Source of the DNA: an uncultured bacterium
Lineage (GTDB): Bacteria; Bacillota; Clostridia; Oscillospirales; Oscillospiraceae
Length of the DNA: 55,916 nucleotides
Assembly: GCA_949293245.1 (NCBI GenBank)
Contig: CASFCS010000023.1
Span: forward strand, 1 to 55,916
Direction of reading: 5' to 3'
Positions 16,832 through 23,643 of the stretch are shown here, piece by piece. Each line of letters opens with the position of its first letter. The first letter of the stretch is position 1. The translations under genes and the position numbers were made by a program. Under the pieces are notes generated by a model. The model made no database searches. It saw only the letters and a program-made list of their open reading frames with translations, and was not told where the DNA came from.

Positions 16832-17382
16832 AGGTGGTAGCCCTCCTTTTCCAGGTAGTCCCGCAGCCCCTTCCGCGTGCGGAAGAGGGCGGATTTCACC
16901 TTGCTCTCGCCGGCGCCGAAGTGTCCGGCAATGGCGGAAATAGAGTCCAGGTACCAGTACCGGCGGAGGAACATCACCCGCCGCTCGGGCGGCAGCGTTC
17001 GCAGGAAGGCGCTGACCGCCTCCCCCAGCTCCTTCCCCTCCACCTGGGCGTGGGTGTCGCTGGGGGAGGGGAGACACTGCTCCAGCTCGGCGGTGAGCTC
17101 TGTCAGCCTGACCGCCCGCCTGCGCCGGGCCTTGCAGGCGTTGAGCGCCCCATGCCGCATGATCCGGGCCAGAAAGGCAAAGAGGTATGCCCCGGGGCTG
17201 TGGGGCGGGATGCTGTTCCAGGCCCGGAGATAGGTGTCGTTCTCACACTCCTCCACAGCCTGGTGGTCCTCCAGAATGTTCCGGCCGATCTGCCGCAGCC
17301 GGGGGCCGTATTTCTCCGCCGTCTCCCGGATGGCGGCCTCGTCCCGCTGCCAGAACAGCGCCACGATCCTCTCGTCCTCCAA
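16828..17382 (-). CDS. ECF-type RNA polymerase sigma factor
   Basis: Sigma-70 family regulator of 184 residues. Region 2 lies at about residues 20-85 (AVEECENDTYLRAWNSIPPH, LFAFLARIMRHGALNACKAR), region 4 at 120-175 (LPPERRVMFLRRYWYLDSIS, then AGESKVKSALFRTRKGLR). The start is TTG at 17382, fixed by AAAGGAGGAGC 7 bases upstream; no ATG is available. It is translationally coupled to the membrane serpin, whose inner N-terminal tail is the only anti-sigma candidate nearby. Targets unknown; autoregulation is typical for this class. Confidence 0.9.
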   Translation of the reverse strand: MEDERIVALFWQRDEAAIRETAEKYGPRLRQIGRNILEDHQAVEECENDTYLRAWNSIPPHSPGAYLFAFLARIMRHGALNACKARRRRAVRLTELTAELEQCLPSPSDTHAQVEGKELGEAVSAFLRTLPPERRVMFLRRYWYLDSISAIAGHFGAGESKVKSALFRTRKGLRDYLEKEGYHL

Positions 17383-17473
17383 CGGGGCTCCTCCTTTCCC
17401 GCCTGAACAAGGTCCTTCACTTTATAAAGCAGCGGCAGCCCGGGCCGCGTTGCGCCGAACGGAAGAAAATTTT

Positions 17474-18487
17474 TTATTCCGCCCCCCGCTTTTTCTTCCG
17501 GCTCATCCGTCCCAGGGGATTGGCCCGGGCAGCGGTCTGGAGGCTCTCGTTGGTGACGTGGGTGTAGATCTGGGTGGTGTTGAGATTCTCGTGGCCCAGA
17601 ATTTCCTGGAGGGTGCGCACGTCCACGCCGTTTTCCAGCATCAGCGTGGCCGCCGTGTGGCGCAGCTTGTGGGCGGAATATTGGCTGGCATCCAGCCCAG
17701 CCTCCAGCAGGCGCTTTTTGATCATGTAGTGTACCCCGGCGGTGGTAATGCGGGTATGCTTCCGGGAGATGAACAGAGCGTTTTGATCCGCCGCGCCGGA
17801 GCACTTGCGCACCTCCAGCCAGTCCTCCAGGGCCTGCTGGCAGGCGGCGTTGAGGAAGACGATGCGCTCCTTGTTGCCCTTGCCCTGTACCCGCAGCTGC
17901 TCCCCCCGCACATCGGTGAGGTTGAGCCCCACCAGCTCGGAGATCCGCAGGCCGCAATTGAGAAAGAGCATCAGAATACAGTAGTCCCTCTGGCTGTTCT
18001 CCCCGGAGACAGATTCCAGAAGCTGGATACTCTCGTCCAGAGTCAGATAGTGGGGGAGCGCCTTTTTCAGCTTGGGGGAGTCCAGATTCTGCATGGGATT
18101 CTCTTTGATCAGGTGGGCCTTGTTGGCCAGGTACTTATAAAAGGAGCGGATGGTGGCGATTTTCCGGGCCCGGGCAGAGGCGGCCAGGCCGTAGGACGGG
18201 GTGCGGCTGTTGGCGTTGCGCACGCGGTCCCGGCTCAGGTAGCTCATGTAGGCGTATACGTCGGAGAGGGTCACCGAACGCACCAGGTCCAGATCCACGT
18301 CGTCAATGGAGATCTCGTCCAGCGGCGTGGTCCTGGGCACGCGCTTTTTTTCCAGCTTGATGTAGCGGAAGAAATTGCGCAGGTCCAGATAGTACTCGTC
18401 CACAGTTTTTCTGGAGTGGTTCTGAATTGTCTCGTGGTAAATAAGAAATTCCCGGATCACGTCGGGAGCGTCATGATAATCAGTCAT
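17474..18487 (-). CDS. XerC-like tyrosine recombinase
   Basis: Site-specific recombinase of 337 residues with an N-terminal SAM-like core-binding domain (residues 10-120) and C-terminal catalytic domain. Catalytic set: Arg in CGLRISELVGL, Lys in GKGNKERIV, HKLRHTAATLM (His-x-x-Arg), LGHENLNTTQIYTH with His and the nucleophilic Tyr. The ATG at 18487 lacks a recognisable ribosome site, and the integrated phage begins 80-95 bp upstream, so the original promoter may have been displaced. A second enzyme, XerD, is at 42125. Whether this is the host XerC or the recombinase that integrates the phage cannot be told from sequence alone. Confidence 0.85.
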   Translation of the reverse strand: MTDYHDAPDVIREFLIYHETIQNHSRKTVDEYYLDLRNFFRYIKLEKKRVPRTTPLDEISIDDVDLDLVRSVTLSDVYAYMSYLSRDRVRNANSRTPSYGLAASARARKIATIRSFYKYLANKAHLIKENPMQNLDSPKLKKALPHYLTLDESIQLLESVSGENSQRDYCILMLFLNCGLRISELVGLNLTDVRGEQLRVQGKGNKERIVFLNAACQQALEDWLEVRKCSGAADQNALFISRKHTRITTAGVHYMIKKRLLEAGLDASQYSAHKLRHTAATLMLENGVDVRTLQEILGHENLNTTQIYTHVTNESLQTAARANPLGRMSRKKKRGAE

Positions 18488-19616
18488 AGAATTGTCGGGG
18501 CACTGGCAGGATAGGAAACAGCTCAGGGCCCGGAACACCCGGGCAGATCAGCTTTTTCCCTCCTCCCAACTCAACAAAATTTTTATTTTGTTGAGTTGGA
18601 TGTATACCCCCTGGGCCTCCTCCCTGGATCAGCGACTTCACCCGGCACAGCCAGTCCTGCTCATCTATGCGCCGTGAGATATCTTCATAATAGCATTTGC
18701 TCCCCAGGCTGGCAAGCAGCTGCCGGTACTTGGCCGACCGCTTGGCCCCGCACGGCCGCAGCTTCCGCACGAACTCTTCCAGACCCACTATGTCCAGATA
18801 TGTCAGCACGGCGGCTCCGGCCTGGCCCAGAACGTAATCCTCCAATTTGCTCAGGTTGTAATCCACACCCGGCGTGTCCCACAGCCGCACCGCCTGGACG
18901 CCGCACAGAAACCGTTCCCAGTATGGCCGCATCGGCCACCGCCACATGTTGCGATCCGTTCCGGGGTCCTCAACAAAACGGATGTAATTGCGCAGCACTC
19001 CGCAGAACCGTGTGCCCAGGTCTCCGCCAGCCTGAGCAAACGCCAGTGCACGGTCATCACGCAGCTGCAACTCCACACGGATCCAGTGCCGCCCGGCGTA
19101 CCCACGCTCGGCGGCTTTGTCGTAGATCCTCAGCTTGCAGTCGCTGGCGGGCGATCCGTAATTGAGACAGATCCCCACCAGGCCGGTGTCAAACTCGTAG
19201 GACCATTCGCTGGAGACCCGGCGCCATTTGGTCACCACTTGAAGCTCATCGGTATCGGCACGCAGCTGCCCAATGTCCAGCAGCCCCCCATGGTCATCAT
19301 AGGCCACATCCAGGCGCGTCAGATGATACGCCTCCTGATCCTCGCACACGTCCTGGAACAGAACATCCCATTGCCCATGACCGAAGGACTCAAAAGTCCT
19401 GCACCCCTGGCCTGACATTTCCAGCCAGACGCCCATATCGTCCCGACCATTGAAGTGGATGGAGATTCCCCCGGCATAGAGCCGGTCATGGTATCCGTGC
19501 TGCCCCTTCACCGTCTCCCACTCCAGGGACTGGAGCCCCAGCCATTCGATCAGGGATTGCGGGCTGTCCACCTTTGAGGTCACACTGAACCAATCCCAGA
19601 GAATACAGTTTTCCAA
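18480..19616 (-). CDS. Inovirus replication initiator (Rep_trans family, pII-like)
   Basis: Rolling-circle replication initiator of the integrated phage, 378 residues. Family marks: LWDWFSVTSK at the start, WLEMSGQGCR, YHLTRLDVAYDDHGG, LRIYDKAAERGY and HWIRVELQLRDD. The start is taken as TTG at 19616 with GGGAGG 9 bases upstream; the frame is open to 19682. The last residues, after TQQNKN, are encoded beyond the att palindrome in chromosomal sequence and the stop codon lies inside the recombinase start region (TGA at 18480-18482), so the C-terminus was altered by integration. In the circular phage it should read TQQNKNDSQAL, as in the right-hand copy. Confidence 0.85.
   Translation of the reverse strand: MENCILWDWFSVTSKVDSPQSLIEWLGLQSLEWETVKGQHGYHDRLYAGGISIHFNGRDDMGVWLEMSGQGCRTFESFGHGQWDVLFQDVCEDQEAYHLTRLDVAYDDHGGLLDIGQLRADTDELQVVTKWRRVSSEWSYEFDTGLVGICLNYGSPASDCKLRIYDKAAERGYAGRHWIRVELQLRDDRALAFAQAGGDLGTRFCGVLRNYIRFVEDPGTDRNMWRWPMRPYWERFLCGVQAVRLWDTPGVDYNLSKLEDYVLGQAGAAVLTYLDIVGLEEFVRKLRPCGAKRSAKYRQLLASLGSKCYYEDISRRIDEQDWLCRVKSLIQGGGPGGIHPTQQNKNFVELGGGKKLICPGVPGPELFPILPVPRQFYD
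18566..18599. other. Left attachment site: 34-bp palindrome with 6-bp centre
   Basis: CCAACTCAACAAAA (18566-18579), centre TTTTTA (18580-18585), then the perfect inverted TTTTGTTGAGTTGG (18586-18599). Arms around a 6-base spacer is the layout of tyrosine recombinase cores such as dif. Identity with the right end starts exactly at the centre (TTTTTA) and continues into phage DNA, so the left arm is chromosomal and the right arm is shared. Right-end counterpart: 24885-24918. Confidence 0.6.
18580..18830. repeat. Left copy of the 251-bp direct repeat flanking the prophage
   Basis: Matches 24899-25149 at constant offset 6319 with about seven single-base differences. It covers the 3' end of rep and half of the attachment palindrome. 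Confidence 0.9.
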
Positions 19617-19693
19617 CCTTTTCACCCTCCCGTGTAGGTAGTACCCCCCTGTTAGCCCCGGGGGGTACGGGAAAGCCAGCACTTTCCCAAGGA

Positions 19694-19747
19694 GATCGTG
19701 AGCACCGCCGCACGCCTCCCGGCGTGTGCGGTCGGTGTCTCACGATC
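19694..19747. other. Long imperfect hairpin between the pVI-like gene and rep
   Basis: GATCGTGAG-CACCG-CCGCAC-GCC (19694-19716) pairs with the arm ending at 19747, interrupted only by small bulges, loop TCCC. It begins at the stop codon of the pVI-like gene and lies directly upstream of rep. There is no T-run, so it is not a typical terminator; a packaging signal, nick/origin structure or translational control element fits a single-stranded DNA phage. Confidence 0.55.
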
Positions 19748-20027
19748 ATTCACGGACATTCAGGACCGGGATCTTCCGGATCACCCAGAACACCAGACTA
19801 TACAGGAGATACGCAGCGTTCAACGCCAGGACCAGCCCCAGCAGCAGCGCAATAACGCCCATGGCCGTGCTGCCCACAAAGGCCGCCAGGATGGAGATCC
19901 CCTCCTTGACATAGTTGGTCAGCTCCGCCCCGACGGTGGTCACAGAGTCCGGCAGAGACGGCAGCTCAAACACCAGCAGCAGAGACAGCACATTATAGAG
20001 CAGCGTCAACAGACCACTAATGATCAT
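19746..20027 (-). CDS. Inovirus minor coat protein, pVI-like (DUF2523-type)
   Basis: Hydrophobic protein of 93 residues with three membrane segments: residues 1-22, about 45-72 (ISILAAFVGSTAMGVIALLL) and 70-88, ending in a short basic tail. Size, hydrophobicity and place directly after the adsorption protein match pVI, which caps the virion with pIII. The ATG at 20027 is preferred over a GTG at 20036 because GGAGG lies 8 bases ahead. It overlaps the end of the adsorption gene. Assignment by position and shape, not by sequence identity. Confidence 0.65.
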   Translation of the reverse strand: MIISGLLTLLYNVLSLLLVFELPSLPDSVTTVGAELTNYVKEGISILAAFVGSTAMGVIALLLGLVLALNAAYLLYSLVFWVIRKIPVLNVRE

Positions 20028-21408
20028 TGCTGCCACCTCCCCCCTTCAGATACTCGAAGTACGAAGCGCCGGACACGATGGCTACCACCATGTTTTCCGC
20101 CATATTGATAAACCAGGCCACACACAACAGAGACACGATGGTCCCCAGCACCGGACGCAGCACCGCCATGAGATCATTGTCCAGGCTCACCGTGGACTCC
20201 GGCACCAGCTCGTGCATCTCCCCTCCCGCGGGGAACGACAGGCCGGGAAACGTGAACTGATATTCGTCGCCCGACTGTATGCCATCCAGGACTGCGCTGC
20301 CAAAGTCCGTGATCCAGGTCCCGCACTGCCAGACGAACCCCAGGCGCTCAGAGAGCAGCGTCTCGTAGTCCTCCTGAATGGAAGTGAATTCCTCTTCTGA
20401 CGGGACGAAGAGGCTGTACAGCAGATCTCCGATGGCGCTTGCGATCTGCCCGGGGAGATTGATAATGGCCGACCAGATATCGGCGATCCAGCCAAAGAGC
20501 ACGTCAAAGAGACCGCCGAGAAAGTCCTGGTCGACACTGCCGTCATTTGTATCAACATTTAAATTGACTGTCGACAAATCATAATAAGCATTGCATGTAA
20601 AAGTAAAATTATTGCAGGATCCTGATGAAGGAACAGTATAGTTCCGATCTGAAAATCCAAGCTGCAACGATACAGTAGGAGCATCTCCGAAGTCTGCCAG
20701 GTCCAGAATCTCTGCATTGAATGTGACAATACCATCAGCCAAATCTAATTGCTTAATTTGCTTTCCATTTACTACAAGCCAAACATAATTTGGAGTAAAT
20801 GAAATAGACGAACTTACACGTGTGCTTCCGTCATAATTGTAATTGCCGCTATATGAGATACGCAAACTAAACGACATAGACCCACTTAACGTCAACGTAT
20901 CATTCGGAGAAAAGACCCCAAGATCTAAAAATACAGAATAATCTGTAAAAGATCCACTTACCGAAAGAGAGCCACGGGAAGATGAACTATAACTTTTAGA
21001 TAATAACGAAACAGAAGTAGCACTTGTACTTGCAGAAACACTCTGAACATTAACATTGGCAGAAGCCGAATTACCAGCGTAACTCATATTCATGCTCAAT
21101 GTTCCCGAAGAACGAAAAACAACCGTCTCATAATCATCAGGAATATATCCAAACGGCTGCACCCAAGCCGGGCCGGAGATCACCGGGCTGGGGTCGGCCT
21201 CCTGGACCTCCCCCTCCCCTGCCCCGCTGGGCTGTTCGGTCTCCTGGTCCTCCTGGATCTCCTCCAGCTCGCCCCACGGGTCAATGTCCCAGTCGTCGAT
21301 CAGACTGGGGCCGTCACTCGACGAACCGGCGGCCAAGGCACTGCCACAACTGGCTGAACAGATAATACAGACCAAAAGAAGCGAGAATAACGCACGCCAG
21401 CTGCGCAT
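20017..21408 (-). CDS. Inovirus adsorption protein, pIII-like
   Basis: Secreted protein of 463 residues. Signal peptide at residues 1-27 (LFSLLLVCIICSASCGSALA), an acidic Pro/Glu-rich linker (35-80), a Ser/Asn/Thr-rich beta domain (about 95-280), a conserved-looking region with GLFDVLFGWIADIWSAIINL, and a C-terminal membrane anchor (LGTIVSLLCVAWFINMAEN). That build matches pIII-type receptor-binding proteins. The DNA of the beta domain, about 20560-21130, is clearly AT-richer than both sides, suggesting an exchanged or fast-evolving receptor domain. The ATG at 21408 follows AGGA; it overlaps the upstream gene by 95 bases. Confidence 0.7.
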   Translation of the reverse strand: MRSWRALFSLLLVCIICSASCGSALAAGSSSDGPSLIDDWDIDPWGELEEIQEDQETEQPSGAGEGEVQEADPSPVISGPAWVQPFGYIPDDYETVVFRSSGTLSMNMSYAGNSASANVNVQSVSASTSATSVSLLSKSYSSSSRGSLSVSGSFTDYSVFLDLGVFSPNDTLTLSGSMSFSLRISYSGNYNYDGSTRVSSSISFTPNYVWLVVNGKQIKQLDLADGIVTFNAEILDLADFGDAPTVSLQLGFSDRNYTVPSSGSCNNFTFTCNAYYDLSTVNLNVDTNDGSVDQDFLGGLFDVLFGWIADIWSAIINLPGQIASAIGDLLYSLFVPSEEEFTSIQEDYETLLSERLGFVWQCGTWITDFGSAVLDGIQSGDEYQFTFPGLSFPAGGEMHELVPESTVSLDNDLMAVLRPVLGTIVSLLCVAWFINMAENMVVAIVSGASYFEYLKGGGGSNDH

Positions 21409-21856
21409 AATCCTGTGCCCCCCTCTCGTACAGTTCGGGATAGTCCCCTAGATCTGACCAGACAAGATAATTGCCCGCATCAAGACTGAAATTTGAATCT
21501 GTGTAAGTCGAAAATGTAGCCTGCGACTGATAGCCCGAATAGGAACGATACTGCACAACCTGGACAGAATCAGCAGTAAATCGAGAACCAGCCAGAGAAA
21601 GCGAAGTCGAATACGCGAGACAGTAGAGGTATTGACCCTCCCGCCAATATACATAATGCTGCCCGTAATCAAGCTTACTGACAACACCAGCAAAGATAGC
21701 TGTATTACTCGTTCCCACTCCGTACTCAGAGTCGATACCAGCCAGAACAGACACGCCAGGATCGTCTGCAAGAGCATCGCCCCCTTCCTCATCGGCGCTT
21801 GCCGGCAGCACGAGCAAGACCGCCGTCAGGATCATAATCCAAACTCTTCGGCGCAC
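21314..21856 (-). CDS. Inovirus secreted minor coat-like protein
   Basis: 180 residues: signal peptide (MRRRVWIMILTAVLLVLPAS, cleavage near ASA-DE), extracellular beta-rich part with many Tyr and Ser, and a C-terminal transmembrane helix (LACVILASFGLYYLFSQLW). Starts with GTG at 21856, 4 bases after GGAGG and 68 bases inside the zot gene, and overlaps the adsorption gene at its 3' end. It has the same architecture as the next gene but is shorter; no family recognised. Likely virion tip or assembly protein by context. Confidence 0.6.
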   Translation of the reverse strand: MRRRVWIMILTAVLLVLPASADEEGGDALADDPGVSVLAGIDSEYGVGTSNTAIFAGVVSKLDYGQHYVYWREGQYLYCLAYSTSLSLAGSRFTADSVQVVQYRSYSGYQSQATFSTYTDSNFSLDAGNYLVWSDLGDYPELYERGAQDYAQLACVILASFGLYYLFSQLWQCLGRRFVE

Positions 21857-22535
21857 AGCTCCTCCCCTTCCATTCCTTTTTGTACCGCTTCATCTTGGCG
21901 TATGTGTCATAGCTGCTATACAGCTCCGGCGTGTGGATCCACCAGTAGTGCCCCTTGGTCTCCGCCTTGAGCTTCCCGTTCTCCTCCACCGCCGTAGTGC
22001 CGTCTATCTCCACATTGTGCTGGATCAGACCGAAGTAGTTCTTACAGAGGATCACCCGCCGGATCTGCTCCCGCAGCGGCTTAGCCAGGCGCATAAAAAC
22101 CTGGGACGTGCCCACAATATGCTTGCGCTGCTTTCGCTGCTGGGCGAACTCGGTCATCTCCTCAATGCTGATGGACTTACTCTCCAGGGAGTTGAACTCC
22201 AGATGAAGCTCGTCGATCAGATACAGGACACCGGCGTACCCGTTGGAGATGTCCATCAGGGTGTTCAGTCCGTCATACTCCACAACCCGGAGACCAGGAT
22301 CCAGCCCGTCGATATGGACATTTGTCACAAAGATACAGTCGGGATAGCGCTCCAGGATCTTGCGGCAATACTGTACCGCCGAAAGAGTCTTGCCGCTTCC
22401 CTGTGGACCGCAGAACACCAGCAGCCCCTCCGGATCAAAATACTCAGGGTGTTCCCGGCGAAACCGCCGTTTATACGCCAGGGCACGGCCACCGGCCACG
22501 GGAGAAAACTTCCCGGACAAAAACTCATTTTTCAT
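21789..22535 (-). CDS. Zot-like inovirus morphogenesis ATPase (pI)
   Basis: Hallmark inovirus gene, 248 residues. N-terminal P-loop ATPase: Walker A GPQGSGKT (near residue 45), Walker B-like VLYLIDELHLEF, then FAQQRKQRKHIVGTSQVF. It is expected to drive extrusion of the filament from the membrane. No obvious transmembrane segment follows, unlike typical proteobacterial pI; a host with a single membrane would need no outer-membrane partner, and none (pIV secretin) is seen. The ATG at 22535 overlaps the preceding stop (TGATG). Confidence 0.85.
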   Translation of the reverse strand: MKNEFLSGKFSPVAGGRALAYKRRFRREHPEYFDPEGLLVFCGPQGSGKTLSAVQYCRKILERYPDCIFVTNVHIDGLDPGLRVVEYDGLNTLMDISNGYAGVLYLIDELHLEFNSLESKSISIEEMTEFAQQRKQRKHIVGTSQVFMRLAKPLREQIRRVILCKNYFGLIQHNVEIDGTTAVEENGKLKAETKGHYWWIHTPELYSSYDTYAKMKRYKKEWKGRSCAPKSLDYDPDGGLARAAGKRR

Positions 22536-22681
22536 CAGAACGCCTTGAAGGTCAGCCGTCCTCCAAAGGCCGCGCGGAGGAACGTTGTCACCACGAACTC
22601 ACAGATATAGAACGTGATCGTAAACGGAAGTGCAATCTGGATCACTTCCACATACAGAGCCACGATTTCAGAAATTGTCAT
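22535..22681 (-). CDS. Small membrane protein of the inovirus
   Basis: 48-residue protein beginning MTISEIVALYVEVIQIALPF and with one long hydrophobic helix, then a basic end (RAAFGGRLTFKAF). AAAGG precedes the ATG at 22681. The stop shares bases with the zot start, so it is coupled to zot. Size and position resemble pVII/pIX-type tip proteins or a truncated anchor; no homology claimed. Confidence 0.6.
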   Translation of the reverse strand: MTISEIVALYVEVIQIALPFTITFYICEFVVTTFLRAAFGGRLTFKAF

Positions 22682-22695
22682 AGTACCAACCTTTC

Positions 22696-22729
22696 AAAAA
22701 AATAGCGGGGCGGGTCACCCCGCCCCGCT
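22696..22729 (-). terminator. Central phage terminator after the coat gene
   Basis: AGCGGGGCGGG (22704-22714), loop TCAC, CCCGCCCCGCT (22719-22729); minus-strand transcript then reads ATTTTTTT. A strong terminator just downstream of the major coat gene is a known feature of filamentous phage maps. Confidence 0.85.
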
Positions 22730-22736
22730 TGGGAGT

Positions 22737-22967
22737 TCAGACGGAAATCCGGCCTTTACGGAACGCAGCCATAAGCATGCGAACAGCCTTCCGCCCCGCC
22801 CACCACAGGAACACCAGGCCGATGCTGATACCGGCCGCATAAGCCAGGACTTCCACCACAGTCTCCACGCTGATCTGATCGGTGATCGCGCTGATCAGAT
22901 CCGCAAAAGCAGAGGACGTGATCGCAGATGAAGTGGGACCAGTCGCCCAAATACCTCCCTTCTTCAA
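22737..22967 (-). CDS. Inovirus major coat-like protein; start codon unclear
   Basis: About 70-76 residues: polar helix (SSAFADLISAITDQISVETV), one transmembrane helix (EVLAYAAGISIGLVFLWWAG) and a basic C-terminus (RKAVRMLMAAFRKGR), the layout of pVIII-type coat proteins whose basic end contacts DNA. A clear AAGGGAGG site at 22955-22962 has no ATG, GTG or usable in-frame TTG at normal distance; in-frame candidates are TTG at 22967 (upstream of that site) or a rare ATT at 22952. No classical signal peptide is visible. The gene lies just downstream of the tRNA-like gene. Confidence 0.6.
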   Translation of the reverse strand: MKKGGIWATGPTSSAITSSAFADLISAITDQISVETVVEVLAYAAGISIGLVFLWWAGRKAVRMLMAAFRKGRISV

Positions 22968-22972
22968 TTTTT

Positions 22973-23048
22973 TGGGTGCAGGGGCTGGACTTGAACCAGC
23001 GGCTCCGGATGACGAAACCGGTATGTTGACCAACTACACTACCCCGCC
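22973..23048 (-). tRNA. tRNA-like gene inside the phage, anticodon position CGT, encoded CCA
   Basis: A 76-base cloverleaf can be drawn: acceptor GGCGGGG with CCCTGCA (six pairs, one G-U, end mismatch), D stem GTGT/ACAT, anticodon arm CCGGT-TTCGTCA-TCCGG, T arm GCTGG-TTCAAGT-CCAGC, then C and CCA. By position the anticodon is CGU (threonine). Odd points: U-U at the base of the anticodon stem and a pyrimidine at position 37, both rare. The upstream coding gene ends with TAG at tRNA positions 8-10. Could be a functional phage tRNA, a decayed one, or a tRNA mimic used for mRNA processing. Confidence 0.6.
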
Positions 23049-23293
23049 CCGCCGGATCTATCAACATACGGCCTCTGATACAGGGCCCGGGGGATCTTTA
23101 CTCCCTTTTCCCTGCACAGATCTTGCAGCCGCAGATTGATCAGCGTCTCACAACGAAATTGGAACTCAAGCCGCCGCAGCTCCTCTTGCAGCCGCTCACA
23201 TTCCTGTCGGCTGGCCTCCAGCTGGGACCGGAGCGTCAGCACCTCATCCGATGGTGTGAGCCGGACGTGGATCTCAATGGGATCACGCCTCAC
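23039..23293 (-). CDS. Small coiled-coil phage protein
   Basis: 84 residues if started at GTG 23293, which overlaps the end of the SSB-like gene by 11 bases. The centre is a heptad-rich helix (LTLRSQLEASRQECERLQEE, then LRRLEFQFRCETLINLR) and the C-terminus is basic (GVKIPRALYQRPYVDRS). The frame extends further upstream antisense-like, inside the neighbouring gene, and is ignored. The stop lies inside the tRNA-like gene. Function unknown; perhaps DNA-binding or virion assembly. Confidence 0.5.
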   Translation of the reverse strand: MRRDPIEIHVRLTPSDEVLTLRSQLEASRQECERLQEELRRLEFQFRCETLINLRLQDLCREKGVKIPRALYQRPYVDRSGGAG

Positions 23294-23546
23294 AGACGGC
23301 CACCGAATCCACCTTGCCGTAGCGGTTGTAGTAGACCTCGCAGCAGTCGCCGCACATAGGTACATTGTTACAGGCTCTGAGCTTATCATCACTCAGGGAG
23401 AACTTACCCGTCATGACGCCCTCGCCCACGTTGCTGGCGATACCATCCATGGCGGTATAATAAAATGTTACCCCGCTGCGCAGCTGCCCGGTGCTGTCCT
23501 CCACCAGCGAATACCGCCGCTTCCCTACGATTGTTACCTTGTCCAT
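23283..23546 (-). CDS. SSB-like small phage protein (pV position)
   Basis: 87-residue beta-rich protein beginning MDKVTIVGKRRYSL, size and map position of the single-stranded-DNA-binding pV (first gene of the structural operon, before the coat gene). It contains a Cys cluster (CNNVPMCGDCCEV) unlike M13 pV, so zinc binding is possible. AGGGAGG precedes the ATG. No sequence identity claimed; the assignment is from context. Confidence 0.5.
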   Translation of the reverse strand: MDKVTIVGKRRYSLVEDSTGQLRSGVTFYYTAMDGIASNVGEGVMTGKFSLSDDKLRACNNVPMCGDCCEVYYNRYGKVDSVAVCEA

Positions 23547-23566
23547 TGGTACACCTCCCTTCTTTT

Positions 23567-23584
23567 GATAACTTAACAGTTATC
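23567..23584. promoter_or_regulatory. Putative operator GATAACT-TAAC-AGTTATC
   Basis: Perfect 7-bp inverted repeat with 4-base centre between the divergent structural operon and XRE gene; a related TGATA-ACA-TATCA palindrome lies at 23595-23607 inside the promoter spacer. Likely binding sites of the XRE regulator. Confidence 0.5.
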
Positions 23585-23593
23585 TATGAGCCA

Positions 23594-23623
23594 ATGATAA
23601 CATATCAGCTATTAACATGTCAA
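23594..23623 (-). promoter_or_regulatory. Promoter of the phage structural operon
   Basis: Minus strand TTGACA (23623-23618), 18-base spacer containing a small palindrome, TATCAT (23599-23594); about 50 bases upstream of the first start codon. Confidence 0.65.
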
Positions 23624-23643
23624 TAGAAAAGGAGGGAAGCACC

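Noticed and set aside
18566-18599. The chromosomal dif site
   Set aside because: It has the right architecture but its sequence does not match the Firmicutes dif consensus I remember; kept as a dif-like att site.
20560-21130. Diversity-generating retroelement acting on the adsorption gene
   Set aside because: No reverse transcriptase and no template-like repeat found in the window.
22756-23067. Alternative frame over the coat gene and tRNA region
   Set aside because: Its product is Cys/His-rich without a membrane helix; the overlapping frame has clear coat-like features.
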